NCBI GenBank assembly: GCA_028865305.1
Contig: JAGWKM010000004.1
Span: forward strand, 1 to 52,124
Reading direction: 5' to 3'
Length of the DNA: 52,124 nucleotides
From: Patescibacteria group bacterium
GTDB taxonomy: Bacteria > Patescibacteriota > Minisyncoccia > UBA6257 > 2-01-FULL-56-20
The notes under the pieces were generated by a model. It made no database searches, was not told where the DNA came from, and saw only the letters and a list, made by a program, of their open reading frames with translations. Made by a program: the position numbers and the translations under genes. Positions 14,428-23,927 of the stretch are shown piece by piece. Within the stretch, counting starts at the first letter, position 1, and every line of letters begins with the position of its first letter.

Positions 14428-16617
14428 ATGGCCCATTTCCTCAAACGCCTCGAACTGAACGGTTTCAAATCTTTTGCGAATAAGACAGTGCTGGAATTCC
14501 CGGCGGGTATTGTGGCAATCGTGGGGCCGAACGGCAGCGGGAAATCGAATGTGGTCGACTCGCTGCGGTGGCTTCTGGGCGAGCGCGATGCGAAAAACCT
14601 GCGCGGTGGCAAAGTCGAAGATTTGATCTTTGCCGGAACGCAGAAGCGGGCGCGCGTCGGCATGGCGACCGCAAGCTTATTTTTTGAAAACAGCAATAAG
14701 TTCTTCCCGGTAGATTTTGAGGAAGTCGTTATCTCGCGCCAGATTTCGCGCGGCGGCGACAGCAAATATTTTTTGAACAAAGCGGAAATTTTGCTCCGCG
14801 ACCTCGTGGATTTTCTGGCGAAGGCGCGCCTTGGCAGCCGCGGGCTCGTCATCATCGGCCAGGGTGACAGCGACCTTTTCATCCGTTCGACGCCGATGGA
14901 ACGGCGCGAAATGATCGAGGAGATTTTAGGCCTGCGCGAATACCAATTAAAGAAAGCCGATGCCGAGCGGCGCTTGAAGAACAGCCGCATTAATCTCGAC
15001 AAAACCAAAGCGCTGACTGAAGAAATCCTGCCGCACCTGCGGTCGCTGAAACGCCAGACGAACCGCTGGGAAAAGCGGAGCGAGCTTGCGGAAGAATTAA
15101 AACAGCTTGAAAACCTGTTTTTCGGTTCGCAATTGCACGAGCTCGGGGCGAAGCTGAAGTCGATCGGGGAAATTTTGATCGAAGACAAGCGCCAGTTTGA
15201 AATTTTGGAGCAGAATCGCCGCGAAGCCGAAAGGCGCCAACAGGAAATCGAAGCCAGCCAGCCGGAGGAAAAAAAGGAATTGGCCAAGGTCAAAGATGAA
15301 ATCCGGGCGCTCATGGAAAACCGGAGCGAACTGCAGAAAGACCTCGGCCGCTTGGAGGCGCAGGTCGAGATGGCAGCCGCGCCGCGCCGCGAAAGCGGGC
15401 ACGACGCGGAACAGCTGCTCGAGCTCATCCGGAAAGTGCGGACCGAACTGGAACTCGCGGTCCAGGAGGAAGACGAGCGGGGCGTCCTCGCCGCCATCGA
15501 AGGCATCATCGAAGAAATTGATAATTCCCTGGAGGAAAAAAGCGGGCGCAAGCGGGTGGCGGTGCCGGATTCCTTCGGGCGGGAACTGGAGAAAGTGCGG
15601 GCGGATCTTTCGGCTCTCGAGAAGAACCTTGCCGCGCTGCGCGAACGGGAGCAGGGGTTTGAGGCGAGCCAGGAAGGATTTTACCGGACGTTCAAGGAGG
15701 CCGTCGCGGCGGTGCAGCAAGCGAAAAACCACATCGGCGAGTGGGAACGGCAGAACCGCGAGCATATTTCCGAGAAGGAGCGGCTTGAGTTCCGCCGCGG
15801 CGAGGTGATCCATCAGATCGAGCAGGCCGGCCGCCGTGCGGACGAATTCGAAACCAATTCCGGTAACATCTCTCGATCGGAAGGTTTTACCGAAATTACA
15901 GGTTTGGAACAAAGGATTTTCAGGTTGCGCGGCGATCTGGCGAGCATCGGCGAAATTGACGAAGCGCTGATGAAAGAAGCCAAAGATACCGAATCGCGGT
16001 ACGAATTTTTGACCAAAGAATCGGAGGACCTGGAGAAAGCGGTGGCTGATCTCGTGAAACTCATCGGTGAATTGGCCGAGAAGATCAAATCGGAGTTCGA
16101 CCGGTCGCTTGGCAAAATAAATGACGAATTCCAAAAATTTTTCGAATTGATGTTTGGAGGAGGATCGGCGAAGCTGAAGGTGCTGAAGGTGAAGACCGTG
16201 CAGCTGACGGCGGAAGACGGGGAAAAATCCGCAGGCGAGGCGGGCGAAGAGCCGGAGAGGGAAGTGGCCGAAGAGGAGGATGGCGGCATCGAAGTGGATG
16301 TGAAGCTGCCGCGGAAAAAAATCACTTCGCTCGACGTGCTTTCGGGCGGCGAGCGGAGCTTGGTCGGCATTGCGGCGCTTTTTGCGCTCGTATCGGTCAG
16401 CCCGCCGCCATTCTTGGTGCTCGACGAGGTGGACGCGCCGCTTGACGAAAGGAACGCGCGCCGGTTCGCCGAAATGCTCCGGGAATTTTCCAGGCGGACG
16501 CAATTTATCGTCGTCACGCACAACCGGGCGACCATGGAAGCGGCGGATATTCTTTACGGCGTGACGCTGGCGGAAGACGGGACGTCGAAAATCGTATCCT
16601 TAAAGTTCGAGGAGTAA
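14428..16617 (+). CDS. smc: Shortened SMC-type ATPase without a visible hinge
   Basis: Chromosome-organising ATPase. N-terminal head: HFLKRLELNGFKSFANKT, Walker A GPNGSGKSN, and IGQGDSDLFIRSTPMERRE, where SMCs have the QG..D...PEERR block. C-terminal head: signature LSGGERSLVGIAALFAL, Walker B FLVLDEVDAPLDERN and the THNRATME switch. Total length 729, against about 1150-1200 for typical bacterial SMC. The middle (about residues 195-560) is only helical and Glu/Arg-rich, with no globular hinge that I can see. ScpA and ScpB are not in the window. ATG 14428 follows the repeat directly. Confidence 0.88.
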   Translation: MAHFLKRLELNGFKSFANKTVLEFPAGIVAIVGPNGSGKSNVVDSLRWLLGERDAKNLRGGKVEDLIFAGTQKRARVGMATASLFFENSNKFFPVDFEEVVISRQISRGGDSKYFLNKAEILLRDLVDFLAKARLGSRGLVIIGQGDSDLFIRSTPMERREMIEEILGLREYQLKKADAERRLKNSRINLDKTKALTEEILPHLRSLKRQTNRWEKRSELAEELKQLENLFFGSQLHELGAKLKSIGEILIEDKRQFEILEQNRREAERRQQEIEASQPEEKKELAKVKDEIRALMENRSELQKDLGRLEAQVEMAAAPRRESGHDAEQLLELIRKVRTELELAVQEEDERGVLAAIEGIIEEIDNSLEEKSGRKRVAVPDSFGRELEKVRADLSALEKNLAALREREQGFEASQEGFYRTFKEAVAAVQQAKNHIGEWERQNREHISEKERLEFRRGEVIHQIEQAGRRADEFETNSGNISRSEGFTEITGLEQRIFRLRGDLASIGEIDEALMKEAKDTESRYEFLTKESEDLEKAVADLVKLIGELAEKIKSEFDRSLGKINDEFQKFFELMFGGGSAKLKVLKVKTVQLTAEDGEKSAGEAGEEPEREVAEEEDGGIEVDVKLPRKKITSLDVLSGGERSLVGIAALFALVSVSPPPFLVLDEVDAPLDERNARRFAEMLREFSRRTQFIVVTHNRATMEAADILYGVTLAEDGTSKIVSLKFEE

Positions 16618-16661
16618 TGCTTTGGTGTGTCAACCTGAGCTCTGCGAAGAGTCTCGTCCGT

Positions 16662-16772
16662 AAATGTCTAATTAATACTATCTCATTAATAACGAATGCC
16701 TGATGCCGAATGTCCGTTGGAAATTTGACATTGGGCATTCGTTATTGATTATTAATTAGACATTATTAATTT
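16662..16772. repeat. TAATTAATA-family element after smc
   Basis: Complete copy. It lies between halves of a GC-rich repeat (CAACCTGAGCTCTGCGAAGAG on the left; GATCCTTTGCGCTGCTCGGGATGA near 16867). Confidence 0.88.
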
Positions 16773-16797
16773 CCGAACAGGATTTTTCGGCTGCGGC

Positions 16798-16830
16798 ATC
16801 AGAATGATTTTCTTCATTCTGATTTTTTTT
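16798..16830 (+). terminator. Terminator downstream of smc
   Basis: ATCAGAATGA and TCATTCTGAT form a 10-bp stem, followed by T7. Confidence 0.75.
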
Positions 16831-16902
16831 CTCATACTGGGCAAAGCGAAGGATTGTTTTGATTGAGATCCTTTGCGCTGCTCGGGATGAGGCACTGAAA
16901 CA

Positions 16903-17784
16903 TCAAAACCAGCCCTTTTTCTTGAAGAATACCACCAACGTCAGCATGCCGGCGGCCATGGCGCCGACGATGATCCAGAAGGCGTGAGGTGAGTTAATGA
17001 GAGGTGTGTCTTGAGTGCGCATGGCGAAGATCGAAGCAATGAGCACGAACGGGAAGGTGAGGAACGAGAGCGACGTGAAGACTTTCATGGCGGTCTGGAT
17101 CTTCAGGTTCATGAGCTGGTTCGTCGTGCTTTCGAAATCGGCGATGGTTTCGCGGTAGTCCTGGACCTGGTTCATGATTTTGAGGTGTTCCCCCATGAGG
17201 TCGTTCAGGTAGATTTCCGCATCGCCGTCCCAAAACTCGACGCCTTTCGCGAGGAGCGATTTTAAAATCGGTTCCTGCAGCCGCACCGCGATGCGGTATT
17301 CGGAAACGTCGCGCTTCAGGAAGGCGATCCGTTCCAGCACCTCCTTTTCCCTGCCTTTGAACATGTGTTTGCTCACCGCCTCGATCTTCTCGCGCACATG
17401 CCGCAGCTGGCGTTCTTCGAATGTGATCAGGTGTTCGACGATATTGTGGAGCAGTTGGAGCGAGTTGGCCGCGCGCTCGATATTGAAATCCTTGAGCGTT
17501 TCGCCGAGCGGATCATAGTGCACGGTGATCACGGTGTTTTTCGTCACGATGAAATCAATCTCGCTGCGCACCGAGGACTCATCCTCCTTGTCGTAGAGCG
17601 GAAAATAATAAATGAAAAATAGGTAATTTTTATACGATTCCACCCGGGCGCGGGCCGAAGGGCCTTTCAGCTCCTGGACGATGATCGGATGGAGCCCGAA
17701 TTCCTTCTCGAGAAAGCGGAGGTCGGCGGCCGAAGGTCGCGCGACGTCAATCCAGCGCAGGTTCTTGGATTTCTTGATGTCCAT
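16903..17784 (-). CDS. CorA-family divalent cation transporter lacking the GMN motif
   Basis: Inner-membrane pentameric channel family: a cytoplasmic alpha/beta domain (residues 1-230) and two C-terminal helices. The first is TFPFVLIASIFAM and the second is FWIIVGAMAAGMLTLVVFF, ending KKKGWF as in CorA. The pore-entry motif, normally YGMN, reads FAMR here. Mg2+ selectivity depends on GMN, so substrate and activity are uncertain; other metals or efflux are possible. The -10 TATAAT (minus strand, 17796-17791) lies 6 nt before the ATG. Confidence 0.82.
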   Translation of the reverse strand: MDIKKSKNLRWIDVARPSAADLRFLEKEFGLHPIIVQELKGPSARARVESYKNYLFFIYYFPLYDKEDESSVRSEIDFIVTKNTVITVHYDPLGETLKDFNIERAANSLQLLHNIVEHLITFEERQLRHVREKIEAVSKHMFKGREKEVLERIAFLKRDVSEYRIAVRLQEPILKSLLAKGVEFWDGDAEIYLNDLMGEHLKIMNQVQDYRETIADFESTTNQLMNLKIQTAMKVFTSLSFLTFPFVLIASIFAMRTQDTPLINSPHAFWIIVGAMAAGMLTLVVFFKKKGWF

Positions 17785-17905
17785 AACTTTATTATATCAA
17801 ACGGCCGTGCGATAAGCGGAAATTTGTACGCGCGCCCGCTGGCAAAAATGAAAATGCCACAGGCCGGAGCCGCGGCTTTTAATAAACAGCAACAATTCTG
17901 TCAAA

Positions 17906-17932
17906 TCAGCAATCTCTTGACGAGAGTGCTAA
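17906..17932 (+). promoter_or_regulatory. CIRCE operator of the heat-shock operon
   Basis: TCAGCAATC, 9 nt, GAGTGCTAA. The consensus is TTAGCACTC-N9-GAGTGCTAA: the right half is perfect and the left half matches 7 of 9. It is the HrcA binding site. Confidence 0.8.
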
Positions 17933-17944
17933 TTTGAATACAAT
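17917..17944 (+). promoter_or_regulatory. hrcA-grpE-dnaK promoter
   Basis: TTGACG (17917-17922), 16 nt, TACAAT (17939-17944). The -35 sits in the CIRCE spacer, so bound HrcA would block RNA polymerase. Confidence 0.75.
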
Positions 17945-17947
17945 AAA

Positions 17948-18021
17948 TATTGCTTATTAGTTATTGGCTATTAGCAAGAATGAATCATGAATAACTAATA
18001 ATGAATAACGAATAAAGAATA
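17948..18021. repeat. AT-rich heptamer hairpin in the hrcA leader
   Basis: Right part: GAATAAC, TAATAAT, GAATAAC, GAATAAA, GAATATC. Left part: TTATTAGTTATTGGCTATTAG, roughly complementary. It ends 3 nt before the hrcA ATG. Confidence 0.65.
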
Positions 18022-18024
18022 TCC

Positions 18025-18699
18025 ATGACTCCTCGCACCGCCCAAATTTTAGAAGCCGCCATCGAAAGCTATATTAACTCCGGCGAACCGGTGAGCTCCG
18101 GTCGGCTTTACGACGACTACGATTTCGGCATCAAGCCGGCGATGATCCGGCTGGAACTCGATGCCTTGGAAGAAGCCGGTTATCTCGGCCAGCCGTACCA
18201 TTCCGCCGGGCGCGTCCCGACGGATGCCGGATATGAGTTTTTCGTAAAACAGATTCTCGAGGACGGAGAAGGGAACGGAGGCGATCCCATCCTTCATCCT
18301 TCATTCTCCATACTCCAAGAGAAGATCCGGGATTCCTTTCTCGAGAATCTTTCTTCGGAGCTCGGGCTTCTTGGCATCGCCGCTGACCTTGCGCGGGATA
18401 CGATCATAAAAACCGGCCTCGAGGAATTGATCAGCAATTTGGACTGGCAGAACCATGATGAAATCTGCTCGGTGATCCGCGATTTCGAAGAGGTGGACGG
18501 CCGATTGCCGCAGGCGGCGAAAAAACTGGACGGCTTCCCGAAGGTTTTCATAGGTCGAAAAAGCCCGGTGACGAAGAGCGAGAATCTGGCGGTCGTGGGC
18601 GAGCGGCGCGCCGTGGATGGCCACGATATTTTCGTGTTCGCAATCGGGCCGAAGCGGATGGATTATAGGAAAGCGATCCGCATTTTCAGAAATTTATGA
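18025..18699 (+). CDS. hrcA: Heat-inducible transcription repressor HrcA (short form)
   Basis: Represses chaperone genes through CIRCE. The winged-helix domain is clear: LEAAIESYINSGEPVSSGRL (residues 9-28), IRLELDALEEAGYL and HSAGRVPTDAGYEFFV. The C-terminal half is reduced to 224 residues total, against about 340 usually, so much of the GAF-like/inserted dimerisation part is missing. The end FAIGPKRMDYRKAI matches the family end. A heptamer-like stretch at 18289-18316 (CATCCTT, CATCCTT, CATTCTC, CATACTC) encodes the linker. First gene of the operon, with its own operator. Confidence 0.88.
   Translation: MTPRTAQILEAAIESYINSGEPVSSGRLYDDYDFGIKPAMIRLELDALEEAGYLGQPYHSAGRVPTDAGYEFFVKQILEDGEGNGGDPILHPSFSILQEKIRDSFLENLSSELGLLGIAADLARDTIIKTGLEELISNLDWQNHDEICSVIRDFEEVDGRLPQAAKKLDGFPKVFIGRKSPVTKSENLAVVGERRAVDGHDIFVFAIGPKRMDYRKAIRIFRNL
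18289..18316. repeat. Degenerate heptamers inside hrcA
   Basis: CATCCTT, CATCCTT, CATTCTC, CATACTC in tandem, in frame, in the linker after the winged helix. Confidence 0.6.
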
Positions 18700-18741
18700 T
18701 TTTCTGCCATTTTGGACCTGATCCGGGATTCAGGGTTTGGC

Positions 18742-18854
18742 AAATATCTAATTAATAATGTCTAATTAATAACGAATGTTCTAATGCCCAATATCTATTA
18801 AAAATTCCTCATTGGCCATTCGTTATTAATTATTAATCAGACATTAGAAATTAA
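18742..18854. repeat. TAATTAATA-family element before grpE
   Basis: Complete copy between hrcA and grpE, inside the presumed operon, ending 5 nt before the grpE ATG. Confidence 0.9.
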
Positions 18855-18859
18855 CCACC

Positions 18860-19372
18860 ATGGACGACTCACAAAACCAAGATAGCCAAGCCAATTCCGA
18901 ACTGGAGGAAACCAAACAACAGCGCGACGAATACCTTTCCGGCTGGCAGCGTGCGAAAGCGGATCTCATCAATTACAAAAAAGAGGAGGCGGCGCGGCTG
19001 GAGGAAACGGCGAAGTACGGGAACATGGGATTGATCAGCGAGATTATCGGGATACTGGATGATTTCGACCTCGCGCTGCGCGTAATGGAGAAGGAAGGAG
19101 GCAAGGACGGCGTCGATAAAGGGATTTACCTGATTCGCTCCAAAATCGAAGATGTTCTCAGAAAACGCGGATTGGAACGGATTAAGATCAGCCCCGGCGA
19201 CCCATTCGATCCTTCGGTGGCGGAGGCGATGCTCGAAATCGATTCAGACAAGCCGCCGGGCGCGGTTGTTGAAGAGGTAGAACCGGGATACCGGTTGCAT
19301 GATAAGATATTGAGAGCGGCGAAGGTTATTGTGAGTAGGGAAAAGGGTGCGGGAGGCAGGGAACCAGGATAA
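18860..19372 (+). CDS. grpE: Nucleotide exchange factor GrpE
   Basis: Releases ADP from DnaK. The long N-terminal coiled coil (about residues 15-60) contains ELEETKQQRDEYLSGWQRAK; the C-terminal beta domain has the family pattern PGDPFDPSVAEAML and VEEVEPGYRLHDKILRAAKV. 170 residues. The last 12 residues come from a purine-rich stretch with 7-nt spacing of GGG. Position between hrcA and dnaK is the classical order. Confidence 0.93.
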   Translation: MDDSQNQDSQANSELEETKQQRDEYLSGWQRAKADLINYKKEEAARLEETAKYGNMGLISEIIGILDDFDLALRVMEKEGGKDGVDKGIYLIRSKIEDVLRKRGLERIKISPGDPFDPSVAEAMLEIDSDKPPGAVVEEVEPGYRLHDKILRAAKVIVSREKGAGGREPG

Positions 19373-19491
19373 GGCATGAGTTCAAATGGCAGGCAGGCAA
19401 AGCTATAAAAATTGAAAGCCGTCCCGGGCAAGGCGAAGGATCCGTCAGGAAAAGATTCCTCGCGCTGCCCGGAACGGCAAAATAAAACAAA

Positions 19492-21426
19492 ATGTCAAAA
19501 ATCATCGGTATCGACTTGGGTACGACTAACTCCGCCGTCGCCGTCATGAAAAACGGCGAAGTGCAGGTATTGGAGAACGCGGAAGGCAACCGTACGACGC
19601 CTTCGATCGTCGCGCTCTCGAAATCCGGCGAGCGGCTCGTCGGTTTGCTCGCGAAGCGGCAGGCGGTCACGAATCCGAAAAACACGATTTTTTCCGTGAA
19701 GCGGCTCATGGGGCGCAAATGGAGCGACCCGGAAGTACAGCGCGACAAGCAATGGCTGCCGTACGAGATCAAGGAGAGCGCGACTGGTGGCGTTGAGGTG
19801 AAAATGGGCGACCAATGGTATTCGCCGGAAGCGGTCTCGGCGGAGATTTTGCGCAAATTGAAAGCGGACGCGGAGGCGCGGCTCGGCGAGAAAATAGACG
19901 AAGCGGTGATTACGGTACCGGCCTATTTCGACGATTCAGAGCGGCAAGCAACGAAAAATGCCGGCGAAATCGCAGGATTGAAGGTTGACCGGATCCTGAA
20001 TGAGCCGACGGCGGCGGCGTTCGCGTACGGCCTCGACCGCGCAAAAGACAAAGCCGACCAGAAAATCGTGGTTTACGACTTTGGCGGCGGCACGTTCGAC
20101 ATTTCGGTCCTCGAGATGAGCATCGATCCCGAAACGAAGGAGCAAACCGTGGAAGTGAAGGCGACCGGCGGCGACACGCACCTCGGCGGCGATGATTTCG
20201 ATAAAAAAATCCAGGAATACCTGGTTGAGGAATACAAAAAACAGGAAGCCATCGACATTTCAAAGGATCCGCTCGCGCTCCAGCGGCTGAAGGAGGCGGC
20301 CGAGAAGGCGAAGCTCGAACTTTCGACGGCCATGGAAACGGAAGTCAATCTGCCGTACATTTCCTCGACCGCCGAAGGGCCGAAGCATTTTTTAATGAAA
20401 CTTTCGCGGGCAAAATTGGAATCGCTCGTCGCGGAATACATCGACCGCTCCGTCCAACTGACCAAGGAGACCGTGACGGCCGCGCTGCCGAAGGGTGCCG
20501 GGTTCAAACTCGAAGAAATCGATGAGGTTCTGCTTGTCGGCGGCCAGACGCGGATGCCCGCGATACAGGAAGCGGTGAAGAAATTGTTCAACGGCAAGGA
20601 ACCGCACCGCGGCATTAATCCGGATGAGGTGGTCGCGATCGGCGCGGGGGTGCAGGGCGAAATTTTGGCAGCGAAGAAAGAAGGCCGCAAGACCGAAGGC
20701 GAGGTGAAGGATATCCTGCTGCTCGACGTGACGCCGCTCACGCTTGCCATTGAAACCTTCGGCGCCGTGGCGACGCCGATGATCGCGAAGAACACGACCG
20801 TGCCGACGGCGAAGACGCAGATTTTTTCGACGGCGGCGGACAACCAGACTTCGGTCGAGGTGCATGTACTGCAGGGCGAGCGGCCCATGGCGGCGGACAA
20901 CAAGACCTTGGCGCGGTTCCTGCTGGACGGCATTCCGCCCGCCCCGCGCGGCGTGCCGCAGGTCGAGGTGACTTTTGACATCGACGCGAACGGCATTTTG
21001 AACGTGAGTGCGAAGGACAAGGCGAGCGGCAAGACGCAGTCGGTGAAGATCGAAGCGACGACGAACCTTGCGAAGGACGAAATCGAACGGTTGAAAAAAG
21101 AAGCGGCGGAACACGCGGCGGAGGATGCGAAAAAGAAAGAGCTGATCGAGGTCCGGAACCAGGCGGAGTCGCTCGTCTACGTTTCCGAAAAGGCATTGCG
21201 GGATGCGGGAGATAAGGTGCCGCAGGACCTGAAAAGTTCCGTCCAGGAAAAAATAGACGCCCTGAAGAAGACCAAAGACGGCGAAGACGCGGCCGCCATC
21301 CAATCAGCCCACACGGCACTTTCGAACGAGATCCAGAAGATCGGGCAGGCGATGTACCAGCAGCCGAGCGGCAATGAGCCGCCCAAGGAAAATCCGCCGG
21401 ATGGCAATCCGCCGCCGCAAGAATAA
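19492..21426 (+). CDS. dnaK: Chaperone DnaK (Hsp70)
   Basis: ATP-dependent chaperone. N-terminal ATPase begins [16 protein letters not shown] and has [15 protein letters not shown] and [13 protein letters not shown]; the substrate-binding domain includes [16 protein letters not shown]. Full length at 644 residues. The C-terminal tail is Pro/Asn-rich ([17 protein letters not shown]) instead of the usual EEVD-like or Gly-rich end. It would be cotranscribed with hrcA and grpE under CIRCE. Confidence 0.96.
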   Translation: MSKIIGIDLGTTNSAVAVMKNGEVQVLENAEGNRTTPSIVALSKSGERLVGLLAKRQAVTNPKNTIFSVKRLMGRKWSDPEVQRDKQWLPYEIKESATGGVEVKMGDQWYSPEAVSAEILRKLKADAEARLGEKIDEAVITVPAYFDDSERQATKNAGEIAGLKVDRILNEPTAAAFAYGLDRAKDKADQKIVVYDFGGGTFDISVLEMSIDPETKEQTVEVKATGGDTHLGGDDFDKKIQEYLVEEYKKQEAIDISKDPLALQRLKEAAEKAKLELSTAMETEVNLPYISSTAEGPKHFLMKLSRAKLESLVAEYIDRSVQLTKETVTAALPKGAGFKLEEIDEVLLVGGQTRMPAIQEAVKKLFNGKEPHRGINPDEVVAIGAGVQGEILAAKKEGRKTEGEVKDILLLDVTPLTLAIETFGAVATPMIAKNTTVPTAKTQIFSTAADNQTSVEVHVLQGERPMAADNKTLARFLLDGIPPAPRGVPQVEVTFDIDANGILNVSAKDKASGKTQSVKIEATTNLAKDEIERLKKEAAEHAAEDAKKKELIEVRNQAESLVYVSEKALRDAGDKVPQDLKSSVQEKIDALKKTKDGEDAAAIQSAHTALSNEIQKIGQAMYQQPSGNEPPKENPPDGNPPPQE

Positions 21427-21514
21427 AATATAAAACAGGCCTTGCCTCATTAGAAAAAGCCGAGTTCAAAAAGCAAAGATTCAAAGTCAGGGGCCCGTTT
21501 TGTATAATATTCTT

Positions 21515-22561
21515 ATGCCCGCTCCCTTCGTCACCGACCCGTCCCGCAGCTTGATCCATCCGAGCGCCGCGCCGAAGCAGGATGACAGTTCCGCCATCCA
21601 TGTTATCGAAACGGCAGTCAAAGCTCCGCCCGGTTATTACAAGTCGGTTATCCTTGATGTCCTCAGTATTCTCGCTGCGCTCGGCCTCGGCTATTCTTAC
21701 CATCGTTACCTGGTTTCCGGGTTCTCGCTTTGGTTTTCTTTCGGCCTCTTCCTGATCCTTGGTGCGCTTTGGAGCCTGCAGATTTTTTTACAAAAACGGA
21801 CCGACCGGCGGGCACTCGTGATTCTCGGGGAAGCCATCGCTTTCACGGCCTGGTTCATTCATGGCACGGAATTCTGGATCATCGCTTCGGCTGTCGCCGC
21901 ACTGTTTTTCCTTTCACTCTTCGGTTACGTGCAGGGACGCGCCGAGCTCGATTATACGACCGAGATCCGCTTTTTCCGCACCACGGGCAAAGCACTCGGA
22001 AAGCTTATGACCGGCGTACTGCTCGCGGGGATCATCCTGTATCTGCCGCAGGTCGCGGCCGGAAATGTGTTCATAAGCGAGCCGCATTTCGAGCCATTCT
22101 ACTATTGGGCCGCGGATTTGTTCAATAATTTTTATCCGGGCATCACGGTTACCGGTTCATTCGGCCAGTTTGCGCAGGGCGTGGTCCTTGCGGAGCTGCA
22201 ACAGAATCCCAATTACCAACTGATGAAGCCGGCCGTGCAGGTTTCTACAACCATGGATATGGTGAACCAGCTGACGGGTAATTACACCGCGAATGCCGGC
22301 ATCGCCGTCACCACTTCCACGCCGGCCAGCCATGTATTTTATGAAACCGCCCTGAATGGCCTGCGGAACCTGCGCGATGGGATCGGCGGCTGGTTTTATT
22401 TCTGGTGGGCCGTCATTGCATTTTTCTTTTTGCGGATCATCGGCGTGGTTATCGTGTGGATAGCGCAATTGGCATCATTGATTCTTTATGAATCATTGCT
22501 CGCTTCGGGGTTCATGAAGACCGAACAGCATCAGACCGTGAAGGAAGTGGTGGAATATTGA
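21515..22561 (+). CDS. Multi-pass membrane protein of unknown function between dnaK and dnaJ
   Basis: 348 residues. Three or four helices lie in the N-terminal half (about residues 45-150), a further hydrophobic segment at about 160-180, then an extracytoplasmic Thr/Asn-rich domain and one more helix pair near 290-330 ending in a short cytoplasmic tail. I recognise no family. TATAAT at 21503-21508 is 6 nt before the ATG, giving it its own leaderless promoter rather than CIRCE control. Its position splits the dnaK-dnaJ pair. Confidence 0.7.
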   Translation: MPAPFVTDPSRSLIHPSAAPKQDDSSAIHVIETAVKAPPGYYKSVILDVLSILAALGLGYSYHRYLVSGFSLWFSFGLFLILGALWSLQIFLQKRTDRRALVILGEAIAFTAWFIHGTEFWIIASAVAALFFLSLFGYVQGRAELDYTTEIRFFRTTGKALGKLMTGVLLAGIILYLPQVAAGNVFISEPHFEPFYYWAADLFNNFYPGITVTGSFGQFAQGVVLAELQQNPNYQLMKPAVQVSTTMDMVNQLTGNYTANAGIAVTTSTPASHVFYETALNGLRNLRDGIGGWFYFWWAVIAFFFLRIIGVVIVWIAQLASLILYESLLASGFMKTEQHQTVKEVVEY

Positions 22562-22709
22562 GCGGAAATTACGCCGGGCGCGCCTCGCGAAGCGGTTTGC
22601 CGCCGCCGGGCTGTTTTCCGGAGGCGCACCGGGGAATTTTCGCGGATGCTTTTTAAAAAAAATCGGTTGCAAAAATCAGGAGACCTGATACACTTGGAAT
22701 TTATAAAGC

Positions 22710-23843
22710 ATGGCCAAGGATTATTATCAAATTTTAGGAATCGCGAAAACCGCTTCCGACGAAGAAATCAAGAAAGCGTACCGCAAGCTCGCGCACCAGT
22801 TCCATCCGGACAAGCCCGGCGGCGATGAGCGGAAGTTCAAAGAGATCAACGAAGCGTATCAGGTGCTTTCGGATAAGAACAAGCGGATGCAATATGACCG
22901 GTTCGGCTCGGCCGAACCGTTTGGGCCGGGAGCCGGCGCGGGACAATGGCCGGGCGGTTTCCCCGGCGGCTTCAATGTGAACTGGGGCGGCTTTCCGGGC
23001 GGAACGCCGAACTGGGAAGGGTTCGGTGCGGGGTTCGACCCGGAGAATTTTTCGGGTGACCTGAACGACGTTTTTGAATCTTTTTTCGAAGGTATCGGCG
23101 TACGGCCGCGGCGGAAGACCTATGACCGCGGATCGGACCTGGAGGTGCAGGAACAGATCACGCTCGAAGAAGCGTTTCGCGGCGTTTCGCGGACCATCCG
23201 GCTGCGCACGTTCGTCCAGTGTGAAAAATGCAAAGGCAAAGGCGCAGAGGCGGGGAGCGCCTTCCATAAATGCACGGCTTGCGACGGCCGCGGCGAGATC
23301 CGCGAACAGCGCCGGACGTTCTTCGGCAGTTTCTCGCAGGTGAAGATGTGCGAAAAATGCCACGGCCTCGGCGAAATTCCGGAGAAGGCGTGCGGCGCCT
23401 GCAAGGGCGCGGGGCGGGTCGAATCGGACCGCGATATCCGCGTGGATATCTTGCCGGGAATCGAAGACGGCCAGCTGATTAAAATAAAAGGCATGGGCGA
23501 AGCGGGAGACCGGGGCGCCTCGGCGGGGGATTTGTACGTGCGCGTACGCGTGAAACCGCACGCAATGTTCGAGCGCATCGGCGCCGACCTCGTGATTTCG
23601 CGCGAACTCAAAGTGCTCGATCTCTTGCTCGGCAAAAAAATAGAAGTGCCGACGATCTCGGGCGGCAAGGTGCATGTCGAAATTCCGGCGGGATTCAATT
23701 TGAAGGACAATCTCCGTATCCGCGGCGAAGGCATGCCGCATTTCGGTTCGTTCGGCAGGGGCGACCTGCTCGTGAACTTTATTGTGAAAGCGCCCAAAAA
23801 GGCGAGTGAAAAAGTCCGGAAAATTTTAGAGGACTTAAAATAA
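22710..23843 (+). CDS. dnaJ: Chaperone DnaJ
   Basis: Stimulates the DnaK ATPase. J domain with [10 protein letters not shown] (HPD at about residues 32-34), a Gly/Phe-rich linker (about 70-115), four zinc-finger repeats [32 protein letters not shown] (about 172-235), and the C-terminal substrate domain. 377 residues, complete type I DnaJ. A possible promoter, TTGCAA-N16-TACACT, ends about 15 nt before the start, so dnaJ is probably separate from the dnaK transcript. Confidence 0.95.
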   Translation: MAKDYYQILGIAKTASDEEIKKAYRKLAHQFHPDKPGGDERKFKEINEAYQVLSDKNKRMQYDRFGSAEPFGPGAGAGQWPGGFPGGFNVNWGGFPGGTPNWEGFGAGFDPENFSGDLNDVFESFFEGIGVRPRRKTYDRGSDLEVQEQITLEEAFRGVSRTIRLRTFVQCEKCKGKGAEAGSAFHKCTACDGRGEIREQRRTFFGSFSQVKMCEKCHGLGEIPEKACGACKGAGRVESDRDIRVDILPGIEDGQLIKIKGMGEAGDRGASAGDLYVRVRVKPHAMFERIGADLVISRELKVLDLLLGKKIEVPTISGGKVHVEIPAGFNLKDNLRIRGEGMPHFGSFGRGDLLVNFIVKAPKKASEKVRKILEDLK

Positions 23844-23888
23844 AAATTTTTCTTCGGTCATCCCGGACGCCGAGCCGGGGATCCAGCT

Positions 23889-23927
23889 TATAAAAATGTA
23901 AGGGCCTCACGGTGAATCGTGAGGCCC
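23889..23927 (-). terminator. Terminator of the candidate 390-nt RNA
   Basis: Perfect stem GGGCCTCACG/CGTGAGGCCC with a 6-nt loop; on the minus strand it is followed by TTACATTTTTAT. Confidence 0.7.

Noticed and set aside
15097-16521. Long antisense frame (474 codons) opposite smc
   Set aside because: Shadow of the GC-rich smc codons; composition is Phe/Arg/Leu-rich with no family match, promoter or Shine-Dalgarno, while the plus strand encodes clear SMC motifs.
20073-21303. Long antisense frames opposite dnaK
   Set aside because: Mirror of conserved dnaK codon pattern in moderately GC-rich DNA; no signals.
22734-23797. Antisense frames opposite dnaJ (335 and 225 codons)
   Set aside because: Shadow frames; plus strand has complete DnaJ zinc fingers and J domain.
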